Assembly (NCBI GenBank): GCA_013396995.1
Contig: VWZP01006004.1
Location: forward strand, 583,304 to 647,303
DNA length: 64,000 nt
DNA from: Dicaeum eximium
Taxonomy: Eukaryota; Chordata; Aves; Passeriformes; Dicaeidae
Reading direction: 5' to 3'
The notes under the pieces are model-generated. The model was not told where the DNA came from, searched no databases, and worked only from the letters and a program-made list of their open reading frames with translations. Shown piece by piece: positions 1 through 10,800 of this stretch. Positions within the stretch are counted from its first letter, which is position 1. Each line of letters begins with the position of its first letter. The position numbers and the translations under genes are program-made.

Positions 1-225
1 TTCATAGAATCATAGAATAGTTTGGGTTGGAAGGGACCACAAAGATCGTGTAGCGTCAACCACGGGCACTGGACCAGGCTGCTCAAAGTCCCATCCAGCC
101 CGGCCTTGAGTATTTCCAGGGTTGGAGCATCCGTAACTTCTCCGGGCAACCTATTTCAGTGCCTCACCACCCGCACTGCACGGAACTCCTTCATAACGTG
201 TAATTTCAACCTGTCCACCAGTGTG
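1..225 (-). repeat. CR1 LINE fragment (3' end), antisense
   Basis: The left edge carries the octamer tail of avian CR1 (catagaat repeated) followed by antisense text typical of the CR1 3' region (tttgggttggaagggacc, then the compact stretch ending near a run like cctgtccacc). The element therefore lies on the minus strand, with its 3' terminus at the window edge. The inner boundary is approximate because the match fades into CpG-rich sequence after about 225. It ends within roughly 75 bases of the XPNPEP1 first exon. Confidence 0.85.
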
Positions 226-239
226 GCGCTGGGGGAGAA

Positions 240-610
240 GGTGTGAGCCCCCGGCCTCTCCTCTCCTGCCCNCGCTCCCCGTGACATCAGCAGTGACGCC
301 ATGGGGGCGGCCGTGGCGGCCCACGTGGGCGCTGACGTGGCGGCGGCGGGCGGGCCGGCGGCAGGTGAGGCGCGGCGAGCGGGGCAGCCCCGGGGTGCCC
401 CGAGCTGATGGCTGAGAGCGGGAGCTGTGCCCGGGGCCCGACCCGGGCCTGGCTTTCCCCTCCGGCCGGTCCCCGGCGGGTGTCCGGGCCCGGCCCGGGC
501 GCCCAGGCCCTGCGGGGGATCCGGCACTGACAGCCGGGCCCGGCCGGCGTGGCCAGGCCCAGGCGTCTCCGTCAGTCCTGTGGAGGGCTGGGGGAGGCTT
601 TTAGCCCAGG
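240..610 (+). promoter_or_regulatory. XPNPEP1: CpG-island promoter and 5' region of XPNPEP1
   Basis: This block is strongly GC- and CpG-rich, in contrast to the AT-richer introns, and lies directly upstream of the XPNPEP1 gene body. It contains CRE-like sites (tgacgcca at 295-302, tgacgtgg at 333-340) and a palindromic E-box (cccacgtggg, 320-329). A consensus splice donor gcag|gtgagg ends an exon at 364. No TATA box is evident, which fits a housekeeping CpG promoter. The transcription start is not determined. A single undetermined base occurs at 272. The promoter role is inferred from composition and position. Confidence 0.7.
301..364 (+). other. XPNPEP1: XPNPEP1 exon 1 (5' UTR or alternative N-terminal coding part)
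   Basis: The exon 3' boundary is set by the donor gcag|gtgagg after base 364; the true 5' end is unknown and may lie upstream of 301. An ATG at 301 has a strong Kozak context (gcc before, G after) and opens a frame of 21 codons plus one base, rich in Ala, Gly and Val. Spliced to the acceptor after 4703 or 4697, this frame continues without a stop into the main ATG at 4712. The extension would be 24 or 26 residues. The human 623-residue form starts at the downstream ATG, so I treat this segment as 5' UTR by default. Confidence 0.5.
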
Positions 611-1003
611 TGGGCAGGAACATCTCTCTTACGAGGAGATACGGTGGGAGCTGGGCCTGTTCAGTCTGGAGAAGAAAAGACTGAGAGGGGATCTCATTAA
701 TACATATAAATGGTTTAAAGGTGGGTGCAGGAGGATGGTGCCAGGCCCTTAGAGGTGGTGCCCAGCGACAGGATGAGGAACAAAGGCCATAAACTAAAAC
801 ACAAGAAGTTCCACCTGAACATGAGGAAGAACTTCTTTACATTGAGGGTAACAGAGCACTGAACAGGCTGCCCAGGGATGCTTTGATATTTCCTTCCCTG
901 GAGACGTCCAAAACCCATCTGGATATGTTTCTGTGACCTTGGCAGAGGGGTTGGACTGGGACAGAAGTCCTTTTTAACTCTAGCAATTCTGCCATTCTGT
1001 TTG
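610..1003 (+). repeat. CR1 LINE fragment, sense orientation
   Basis: The text follows the CR1 3' portion in sense direction: ggagaagaaaagactgagag near 668, then a segment about gaacatgaggaagaacttc at 819, and gaacaggctgcccagggatg at 862. It reaches close to the 3' terminus (attctgccattctg near 987). It is inverted relative to the CR1 copy at the left edge, and the two flank the XPNPEP1 CpG promoter and exon 1. Confidence 0.85.
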
Positions 1004-1372
1004 GAGAGTTAGAGGTGATGCAGGTACTGTGGAGAGGGGACAAGCAATGGGGCTTGTGCCTCAGGGTATGGCTCCTTGGGCAGTGACTGCTTGGGCTGCC
1101 CTGTGTGCAGAGAAGCCAGCAAAGCCTGGCTTTGGGGTGGTGCTGCTGGCTCCCGACTGTGCAAGCCAATGTGCTTATTTTGAACAAGACTATTCGTAAA
1201 AGAGAAAGCAGAGAGGAAATTATCACAAGGACGAGCATATCTGAAGAAAACATGACATAAACACTCAGGGTGGTCTACACAGCTGCCACAGGCAGACTGA
1301 CCCAGCTGCAGCCAGACCTCCTGGCCTCGCCTCTCTTCCCTGCTGTGGCACTGGCACATGCCCTGACACAGC

Positions 1373-1398
1373 GGCCCTGGTGGCCCTGGTGGCCCTGG
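1373..1398. repeat. Short 9-bp tandem repeat (about 3 units)
   Basis: Three near-identical units of ggccctggt occur in a row inside intron 1. It is too short to be a functional array and is probably a small replication-slippage tract. Confidence 0.7.
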
Positions 1399-1599
1399 CC
1401 ATTGCTGGTGCCGGGGCTCGCAGCAGCCCGTCGCTGTGCGTGCACGTGGGAGGCAGGAGGACGTGTCTGCTTCCTCTGGCAGCGTTTTCATGGTTGCTCT
1501 TTGTCCCATGTGTCTGATGGAGATGCTGTCCAGGCAGGATCTGGTCTGGGCTCTTGGAGAGCTGCCTCCTGGAGTCTAGTGAGGTGTAGATAATATATG

Positions 1600-1740
1600 T
1601 CTAGACAGTGGCAGATTTTGGGATCCAGCTCTGACTCTTGTCATGCTAACAGTGGTACTTTGCATGTTACTCCTGCTCTGCCTTAATTTCCCCATCTGTA
1701 ATATGGGGAGTGGCCCCTGACAGAGTAACTGAGAAAACAA
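1600..1740 (+). repeat. Degraded MIR/CORE-SINE-like relic
   Basis: The stretch around 1681-1712 reads like the hallmark MIR phrase (ctcagtttccccatctgtaaaatggg), here as aatttccccatctgtaat followed by atgggga, with weaker resemblance upstream. The call is from memory of the consensus and not from an alignment, so the boundaries are rough. Confidence 0.4.
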
Positions 1741-3084
1741 ATTGGCATAAACCAGCAGACACTTGCAAGATTTAATCATAAATCTTGACAAGCAGATGCC
1801 TGACTCTTGACATTCCCTGCTCCCTCCTGGTTCACCCTCAGTGCATCTCTAATCTTACCACCAAGAACATAGTGTTAATGCATTTTCAGCTCATTGCTGG
1901 GGATGAGAATGTTATATGGGAGGGCAAAGTTTCTTAGCCACTTCAGTTTTGCCCTTTGCTTTCTCAGGCACAGTGGAGCTTGTGAAGGCTGAGCAAAGAG
2001 CTGGATGGTATTTTGTGTGAGCAGAGACAAGTGGCATCCAGGCGTGGGGAACTGCAGAGACAGGTAACAAGGGAGCCTGATACCTTTGAAAAAGTTAGGG
2101 CAGGAACTGGTTCTTGCACTGCTACAGCCAACCTTAATTTCAGCTGTGTTTCGTTTTAATCACTGGACTGATTAAATAATGATAGAAATAATGATAGAGA
2201 GACTGTTTTAACTTTGTAGAGGCTTGTAATTATGGCCAGGGGAGGAAAAGTCACCTGTTAAGACTTATAGGGGTGACCAGAGTAAAGGGCTACCAACTAT
2301 CTCTGAGCAAACAGCTTCTATTTCTCTGGAAACTCAAGATAATTTTTATTGTAAAGTTTGTGAAGGATATTTTGAAAGCCATTTCTTATAATGTGGGGCT
2401 TATCCAAAATAGAAGTCCTCCTTCATATGGGTTTTGTTGCTAGTCTACCTTAGTTCTGTTTTTAATATCTCAAGCCAATCTTTCAACAGTGAGAGTACTT
2501 TTAAATTTTTTTTTTGTCCTTGAGAGAATCTCATCTTGCTAAGAAAACCATGGCTTGTCAGCAAGGAGCTTTATTAAAAGGCAAAGCCTTGTCATGCCTT
2601 GCCTATTTATATGAGACTTCTAGACTCCTGGAGACAAAGCACAGGCCAAGAAAGGAAGCTGTGTCCTTATGAGTTTGTGGAAAGGGATTCTTTTCTGCTG
2701 GCTAGTCACTATGTTGTTGCTCTCTCTCTTGTGTGTTTCACTCTATCTGAACATAAATCAGCAGCAGTGTTACAGAGTGTTTGTGGAAGACAAACAGAAA
2801 CAATCACAGTATTATAAAGTTCAGTGTAGCTTGCAAATGCTGTGTTAAACAATGGAATTTGTCTTGGAAATAAGTCTGAGGTGTAATCCCCAGCAAAGGG
2901 ATGAGATACCAGTTTGAGGATTCACTAGTACGGTGCCTTTTGAGCTTGATTTGCTTATTGTGTTCTGGGTTTTAGAAGACAGTGTACCTGTGGGCAGAAT
3001 CAGTCTCACACAAGTCTGGTGTGCTCTAAACTTCCTGTGATGAGACATGTGAATGGTGGTCTTGGGTTTTCTTTACACCTGAAT

Positions 3085-3240
3085 GCACCAGATCTTGGTT
3101 CAGTTTGTGACTTGGTCACAGCGCTGCTGTGTGACCTTGGTCAAATCAAACCTTGTGAAAGGGAGGCAGCTTTTCTGCCTTCCTGTTCAGATGGCAAACA
3201 TCACAGGGCAGGGACTGTGCCTTATTATGTTTTGCCATAA
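3085..3240 (+). repeat. Degraded MIR/CORE-SINE-like relic
   Basis: The segment tgctgtgtgaccttggtcaa (3126-3145) matches the conserved core of MIR-type SINEs. The later phrase gggcagggactgtgccttat (3208-3227) resembles the tail region shared by such old repeats. Divergence is high and the edges are uncertain. Confidence 0.45.
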
Positions 3241-4691
3241 GACTCTAATGTCATCTGGGACTCCTGGTAGCTACTGAGGTGTAAATAGAATAAGTACCTA
3301 GGTAAGCAAAAAGAGTTTGAGACTTGCATGCTGGTTGCTTCTCCTGTCTATGACCTGTTTGTAGACATGGCTGTGAAATGAGCTGTGAAATTAACTGGTC
3401 AGAATAAAATACTTCATAGCATGGCCTTCAAGCAGCACATAACTTGCCTTGCCCTGGAAAGTGACAGCATTAAAGTTATAAGAGTTCTTAAAAATGTGAA
3501 AGGAGTGCGGAGAAAACCGGGAAGGGGATTATTTCACTTTGGGCATGCTTTGGAGATATGAGTGAAGAAAAAGGTGGAGAACCTCTGAAAAGGTTCAGGC
3601 TACTTTATTTTCATAGTTTTTCTGGCCAGTCATCCTCTGCAGCCAGCATGTGCCTCCCACTGCAGCCATGTCTTGTGCCAGCACAGCAGCAGGGCCTGAC
3701 GCATCACTGTGCCGGGTGCTCGCAGCGGGCGCTGGCTGGTGAGGATTTGGGGGAGCACACTGAGAGGCTGCTGTTCACTGCAGTGCTAGACACATCCATT
3801 GCAAAAGCACAGCCAGGGAGGGTGACTGGCCTGTGCCCTTGTTTTCTCCTCTGCTCTGCTGTGTGCCATCCAGGCTGTGCCCCACCCCTGCCTGACACCA
3901 GCTGAGATCTGCAGAGCATTTGCCAAAGGTCTTCAGAGAACATTCCCATCAGCATCCTTAGTTGTCCTCTGGCAGTCACTTGTGAGAGCTCAATGGGCTG
4001 TCCCTCCTGTTACGGTTGTGTTCTTGCTAGGTGAACGAGTATGCAGCCCTGAGGTCAATGTGGCCAGTGAATGCATCCCTCTGAATGTCCTTGGGAGCAG
4101 GGTTCTTTTGTCTGAGTTAATTCAGTCACCAGTGCACCATGAAATTCTGGGCTACAGTAAAACTTCTAAAAGTTACATTCTTAATTGGTTTGTTTCTGAG
4201 TTCGTGATGTGCATGTCTTCCTCTCCCAGCAGTCTGTGCTCCTGTGGTGTATAAGCCACAGCATCCTTGGCCCTAGAATGAAAAGACTGAGAGTTTCTCT
4301 CTTTCTATCACTTGATAGGTGGGGCCGGTTCTGATCTGTGGGTACTTGGCCCCCACGCCAAGACCTTTCCTGGGTGTCCTAGGGTATGTCTGAGGTGCTT
4401 TATTCCTGGTGCTGTCCACATGCAAGAAGGGGTTGACCAGTGTGTTAAGCTTACATGTATCACCACAGGGCATACCATCCTTCCCCAGGTGGGAAAGATC
4501 CTTTCCAGGACAGACCAGCTTTGACTGATTTCTTGTTCTCAAGAAGTGAAGGGGCAAAACAGGTGAAATTCTGGTCTGATGGTGTTGGCACAGTTGTCCT
4601 CAGGGGGAGTTTCCAGTGGAGGCAGCTTCTTCCAGCCTGTGCATGTGGGTGGCCTGAGATGGCTGGAGAAACACTGAAGTTTCATGCTTTG

Positions 4692-4711
4692 TTTTAGTTG
4701 TAGGTAGGAAG
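4692..4711 (+). promoter_or_regulatory. XPNPEP1: Tandem splice acceptor before coding exon 1
   Basis: Two AG dinucleotides 6 bases apart follow a pyrimidine-rich stretch: gttttag ending at 4697 and ttgtag ending at 4703. Either leaves the reading frame from exon 1 intact, differing by two codons (Val-Val or none). Only sequence inspection supports this; usage is unknown. Confidence 0.5.
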
Positions 4712-4828
4712 ATGAGTCCGAAAATTACAACAGAGCTGCTGAAGCAACTGCGGCAGGTGATGAAGAATCCCAGATATGTACAGGAGCCTGTCCAAGCCTA
4801 CATAGTGCCCTCTGGAGATGCCCACCAG
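4712..4828 (+). CDS. XPNPEP1: XPNPEP1 coding exon 1 (residues 1-39)
   Basis: Starts at the ATG (MSPKITTELL...) and ends in phase 0 at ccaccag|gtatgg. It encodes the N-terminal helix and the conserved YIVPSGDAHQ strand of domain I. Confidence 0.95.
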
Positions 4829-7800
4829 GTATGGATGGATACATTATGGGAATGGTCATAGCATAAAAATCTGGGAAACATGAGAAATATTGTGTTAGAA
4901 AACGTTTTGGGGTCTCTTCAGGAGACTGAGGTTTTTATGTTCTTGTAACAAATCAGAGTGGATGTTCCACCAACAGCTTTTCATTAGATTGTCTTCAGGG
5001 AGCTTACACTGCAGAAAAGGGAGCTTGCCAGGGCACTTGCTGTGCCCATTCTGGCTGTTGGAAAGAATGGGTTTACTGGGGGAGGAACAGGCCTTATCTG
5101 GGCTTTACTTTACCCAGTAGCACCTCCTGATCAATACATACTCTCAAGCAAGGTAGCAAAGATTTAGTTGCAGAGTTTTCTCTTTGCTAGATCCAGTTCT
5201 TGGTGGAATTTGTTGCCTTATGCTAGAGCCCTTCAGATCCCAGATGGAGGGGCCTTAGGAGAGGCAGGGAAGGAACAGGCCACAGTGACACTTCCCTTTC
5301 CATGCTGCTCTGCATCGTGTTGTGTGCACTAAAGACAGGAGGCAAGTCTGGGCCCAGGATGGTAACCCATGGCAGTAACTGTTGTGTGCTGCTTCCACTG
5401 TTAAGAATTTTGTAGTCCGTGACATAAATTTTAAATTGCTGAATTGCCTTTTACCTCCCCTGCTTGCTCATGTGCAAGTTTTACTCTTCTGTTCACTCTG
5501 TTAGGAGACCCGGGAACTGCTGAGGATTTTTCCCTCTTCAGCCATTTTCAGGAAACAAAGTACCTTTACTGGCACACACCCAAAGCTCCCTTTTACCCCA
5601 GGGTGCACAAGAGCAAAATGCAACTGAATCAGAACCTTTGCCCTTGACTTGGCACTGGTGTGAGCTGGGTCCAGACTTGCCTGTGCCCTGGGACCATATG
5701 TGCAGCATCGTGTTTCCTCACAGGGCGATCCAAACTTGGGCAGGTAGGGGGAAGGCGTTTTCTGCAGCTGCTATTGTCTGCTGCATTCCTGCCTCAAGCT
5801 GCCTCTGTCCATATATAACTCTGGTTTCATTTCACTAGACATTAAATGCTGTCATGTGAGTTGAAGAATGTGACCCTCAGGACTTCTGGGTTTTTCTGTT
5901 GCTTTCTTTTCCTTGACAGAGTGCAGTTAAGCAGAGAACCCCATGTTGCTATTTCCTGCCAGGCGAGTTGGTCAGGTTTCTCTGCAGAGAGAATCTATCT
6001 GAATAGAAACGATTACTAAAAACTGCTGATTCTGGTGCCTCCTGAATAGCTGGTGCAGGATTTTTTTCTGTAAGGGTTGGGAATTGCTGCAGTTTTTGCC
6101 AATGACAGAAACCTGTTGATCCCAGAACAGCCTTACTGATTCCAGGTAAATTGTGATGACCTGTGATTTGAAGCTTCTCCATATTCCAAGCAAGGGTTTG
6201 TTTCTTATGTGCAAACAAAAACTTTACAGCCTTGCAGTCAGATTGGCTCTTAGGCAGCTCCCTCCATGAGTCAGAATACTGTGGTTTAATGATACCCAAG
6301 TATTTGGTGGCCTAAGCCATTTCCTCCCCACAGCCCAAACAAGACATGTATTGCTGTCCTTGCCTCTGTCTTGAGGCTGTCTTGGCATCTGCATCACAGA
6401 ACTTGTCAACAAATAGGGCTTTCCCTCCTGTGGTGTTCCCACAGGGTTTAGGTTGGAGGAAACTTTATTCCCTTCTGGGTTACAAAGGAACCTCTGGGTT
6501 GGACTGATGCTGATACACCCTGATGCTGCAACTTGCTGACTAATTTCCCTTTATAACACTGGGAATGTTGATGAGCTCTGAGTTCTGTGATGCTTTTAAT
6601 ATTGGTTTTCCTGCAAGGCTAGGTGGCTTAGATTATCGTACTGCCAGGAGTCTTGCTACCAGTTGTATCCTTTGCTTTCCATGTTTAGTTGTGTAAGGAA
6701 CTGAAAGACTTGCAGAGCTTCTCAATCACAGCTGCCTCTGACTCAGACTTAACCAAGGCTGCCTTGGATTTGTGGCTCTTGCACTCAGCCCTGGCTGTTG
6801 GCTGGCTGCTTTAATTTTTGAAAACTTTGATGCTGGTGATAAGAAGTCCGAGAAACAGACTCCTTCCATGGGGACTTGGGTGGTCCAGAGGGAGGACAGT
6901 CCCAGCCAAAAGTGGAATGAAGCCCAGAGAGTCCCACTTCTTTTCATGTGTGCTGGGTGGCTACAGGTGCCCAAGGATCATGAAGGGATGAAAAGCCACG
7001 CTTTTGGCAATGAGGCACCTAAACCCTTTGTGGTTTGGTTAAAAATGTCAGAGCTTCTGGGCTGTTGCAGTGGTAAAAGCAGGATCCATTTTTATGTTGA
7101 GTCAATGTGTGTTTACATTGAATCTGGAGTTTGCCCATATGGGACTATTCAGAGACTGGAAGAGCTGCTTCTTAATGGGAGGGGATGATGTTTGGATTAG
7201 AGCTTGGGTTTGGAGCCAGTCACAGCTTAACTACAGCTGGCTTCACCCTCCAGGCCTTGACTCAAAACAAATTTGGTCAGATTTGGCTGGTTGTCCACAT
7301 GAAGGAAGCACCTGCCCAGCTTAGGGCCCCGTGTTTGGGTTGGCAGAGGTGCTGTCTTCAGCTCAGGGCTGGCTCCTCTGACACACACTTGTGCTGAGCT
7401 GAGGAATCAGCCAAGTTATAAAGCAGGAGATGGCTTGTGCACAGGTTGCTCTGATGTGTTCCAGATCTTACCAATCTGGAGTTAGGTTTTTGGCAGTGAA
7501 CACCTCCCTCCCTCCAGGTACACTGCAGTGTTTGTTCTTTAATGACACCAGTGTCGTGCCTCCAAGGGTAGCCAGATGCACTTTGCATTGCTGATCTTGG
7601 TTGATATTAGACTGGAATGAGCTTCAACGTGTTTACAGCACAACCATGCAGGCTCTGGGGGTAAGCAGCACTGATTGTTTTGGGGATTCTTCCTGGCTTA
7701 GATGAGGGTTTTTTTTGTGATGTAGCCCCAGTTTTGTCTGTGTGACTGACAGGTGTGGTGAGAAGCAGATGGGAAAGGACTGAGGAGGGCCAGGTTGAAG

Positions 7801-10800
7801 GCCATGAGAGCTGCAAGATAAGCCCCAGGGAAATACCTTGTTCTCACTGTGCTGTGGTCTGTGCTTTGTGTGGCATACACAGGTGTTCCCCTTGTAATTT
7901 TAGCTTGTGCAAAACATGGGCTTATCTTTGCACAGTGGGGGTTGCTGCATGGAACAGAACAGGTGGGTGTGTAAGAATTCAGACTGACAGATGAATGAAC
8001 TGTCTTTCCCTCCAGATCCCTGATACTCCCTTTTAAAGCCCTTCTGCCTCATTGTAAACTCTCAGAACACTCCCTGGATTTGTCTGTGAAAGGGATAGCA
8101 TGAGGTATGTCCATGCAGTCAAGGTCTTTGTCAGCTTTTACCAGACGTAAAACTCATACACTTCTTTTCCTCTTGTATTTTTTAAAATTGTTTTCATCCA
8201 TTTCATCATTCTGTGGTGTTAACCCATGCTATGAATGTGAAGTTGCTTGTGTTCACAAGCGGTAGTCTGTAGTCTCTGCTGTGTTGGTCAAGAGAAATGG
8301 AAAAGAAATCACTGCTCTCATTTGTACTTAAGTACATCATTCGGGATGTATTTAAGTGATGTGATCCATGATGGGAAATTTCCAATATCTCCTGTTGGCA
8401 TTGGACCCTGGGAGATGATGTCCCACCTTGGAGCTGGGAAGTGTAGGAGAGGGGAGTCATAGCAGTCAACAGGCTGAACAGTCTCTAGGGAGTGTTGGAA
8501 TGAGGAATCTGCAGGTCTGGCATCACTCTGCCTTCATGTTCTGCCCTGCTGCTTTGAGGCAGGCAATGGGGAAACACACTTGATACTGTTCCCTCAACAA
8601 CTTTGTCCACTCTGCCTGCTGATGCCTTTGCCATTATTTTAAAGGGGCTCAGTGGTGATAATGTGCTGTGTGGGGCTGAGGGATCCACCCCATCAGCTGG
8701 AGCTGTGCTGAAGGCAGTCTTCTTTACCCAGGGTGGGTATCCTGACCTCCCTTCTTGCCACAGTATACATGTGACATGCTGAACATGTCACAGCCCTGTG
8801 GGGCTGGACAAGAAAAAGCATGGGAAAATAACTGGGTCAGAGAGGAGGGCCCACATGGTCTCCCTACTCCTCTCCTTTCTGCCAGCTTTCACTAGTGTTT
8901 GGAAAAAATAGAGGATTTCTTTGGAGTATATACCAGGAATCTCCCCTGGCAATTGGGAGCAAAAGCCACTCAACAAGATCCTCTTTTGGGCCATGAGATT
9001 TGCTGTCCCAATGTTCAGTTTCAAAATGTTAGTGATGGATTGTTGGTTGGCTTCTCCAAGAAGGGGAGAGACATGGCTGGTGTGGAAGGGGTTTGATGAT
9101 GGTGGGATTTGGAGCAGAAATAAAGAGTTGGTCCCAGGTGCTGTAATTTGTGCTGCTCGCTCGCTCCTGTGCTTTGAACCCTCTGTCTTCCTTAGAACAG
9201 TGAAGAGTAACAGATTTGAAGGGAGGATTTTTTAACAGTCAGGTGATTCTGTCACAGCAGGGACTAAAAGCACCTGAGAATTGGGCTGTGATTTCTTAGC
9301 TCAGTTCCTAAGATGTTTCTTTTGGCCCAGCACAGCTGGGGGCAGAGAAACAGACTTGGATTTCAGACCATTTGTAAGGTACAAATCCAGGGGTTTTGCA
9401 GCTCAAACGTCAGTGCTGTCAGCCTGGATTAAGCTGATTTGCTGATTTGCACTAGTTCATTAACAGGCCTACTCAGCAGTTCTGACCTACAAACTTGCCA
9501 GAATGGAATCCCATAAAAAACTCATGAGGGCCATGTGAAAGTTCAGTTGTTCTTTCAATTTTGGCAGTTCCTGTTAGTATCAGGTGTCTGTGCGTTCTCA
9601 GGCTCTTCTACAACATTCTGAAAAGATGTGTCCAGAAACACAGGGTGTGGCAGGTTTAGGATGAAGATGGACTAATAGCCTTTGATTTCCTCTCATCCAT
9701 TAACCATGGTCTGGTGGTTTTGGCTATAGTCTGATTTTGAGTAGGCAAGGAAGAAGTAAAAGAAGCAGTATCTATTTATGAGAGGTCCCAAGGGTTAAAT
9801 TTTTTACAGTCTTACCACCTTGATGATTTTCTTTCAATGTCACTATGGCAGGAAAAAAATTTTAAAAGAATTCTTAAAAATTCCAGAGAGGGGACTTCAG
9901 TAGAGATAGTGAATTTTACAGATTTTATGTGCTGATTACCCCAAGATCAAGGGGTGCCTCTGGTTTCTCTTCCCTTCACATTGCAGCTTCAAAGGCATGG
10001 TTTGTTTGTTGCCCAGAGGGGAGGCTGAGTGTGAAATAAAAGTCTGCAATCTCTGAAGCACTTCAGTATTTACAGATGTTTGTAGGAGAAAAGTGTTGCA
10101 GCTTAAAAAAACCCACCAGTTGAACATAAATACAGTATAATCACAGTGGAGTAGAGCCCAGGAATTTTTAACTCATTTTGTTCTCTCTGTGGTGTCCTTT
10201 AGGAGAAAAAGCTTATCAAAGTATTTGTCATCAGCTGATTGGTTTTTTCCCCTGATGCTATAAATAATTGCTGCCTCTTTTGTTTTCTAGAGTGAGTACA
10301 TTGCACCCTGTGATTGCAGAAGGGCGTTCATCTCTGGATTTGATGGCTCTGCAGGTACCTTTCCAGAACTTGGGTTCTTGCATAATTTTCCTCTAAAGAA
10401 ATAGTTCCTTTCATGGCATAGAGGCAGGATGGAAAAGAAAATCTATCCAGCTTGTTTGGACTGTTTTATTCCCATTTCAGCATCTGCAGAATTACGTCTT
10501 GGCTACCCTCTGGAATTATGTAATATCAGCGGAATAACAAGTTTTCAGAAAATGTTTGACCCCTAAATGAACCTCTCATAAAGTAAAATCCTGTTAACTC
10601 TTTAATGTGGTGCCTGTAACCTGTGGTCATTTCTTTTGATGTGCAGCCAGTATGAACAGATTTTTACATTGCCCATTTGGGCTGGGTGAGCAGTGGATGG
10701 ACTTTAGCTGGCCTTTCTGTTTAAACAGAGCCAGGGCCAGAAACTCTGCATTTGGAAACTGAGCACTGTGGAAAAGTTTGCTTATCTTGCCGAGACAGGA

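Larger units (their letters stand above)
365..4703 (+). other. XPNPEP1: XPNPEP1 intron 1
   Basis: First intron, between the donor at 365 and the tandem acceptor region 4692-4703. It contains the end of the CpG island, a sense CR1 fragment (about 610-1003), and degraded MIR-like relics near 1600-1740 and 3085-3240. The remainder is unremarkable non-coding DNA in which I recognise no exon. Confidence 0.6.
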
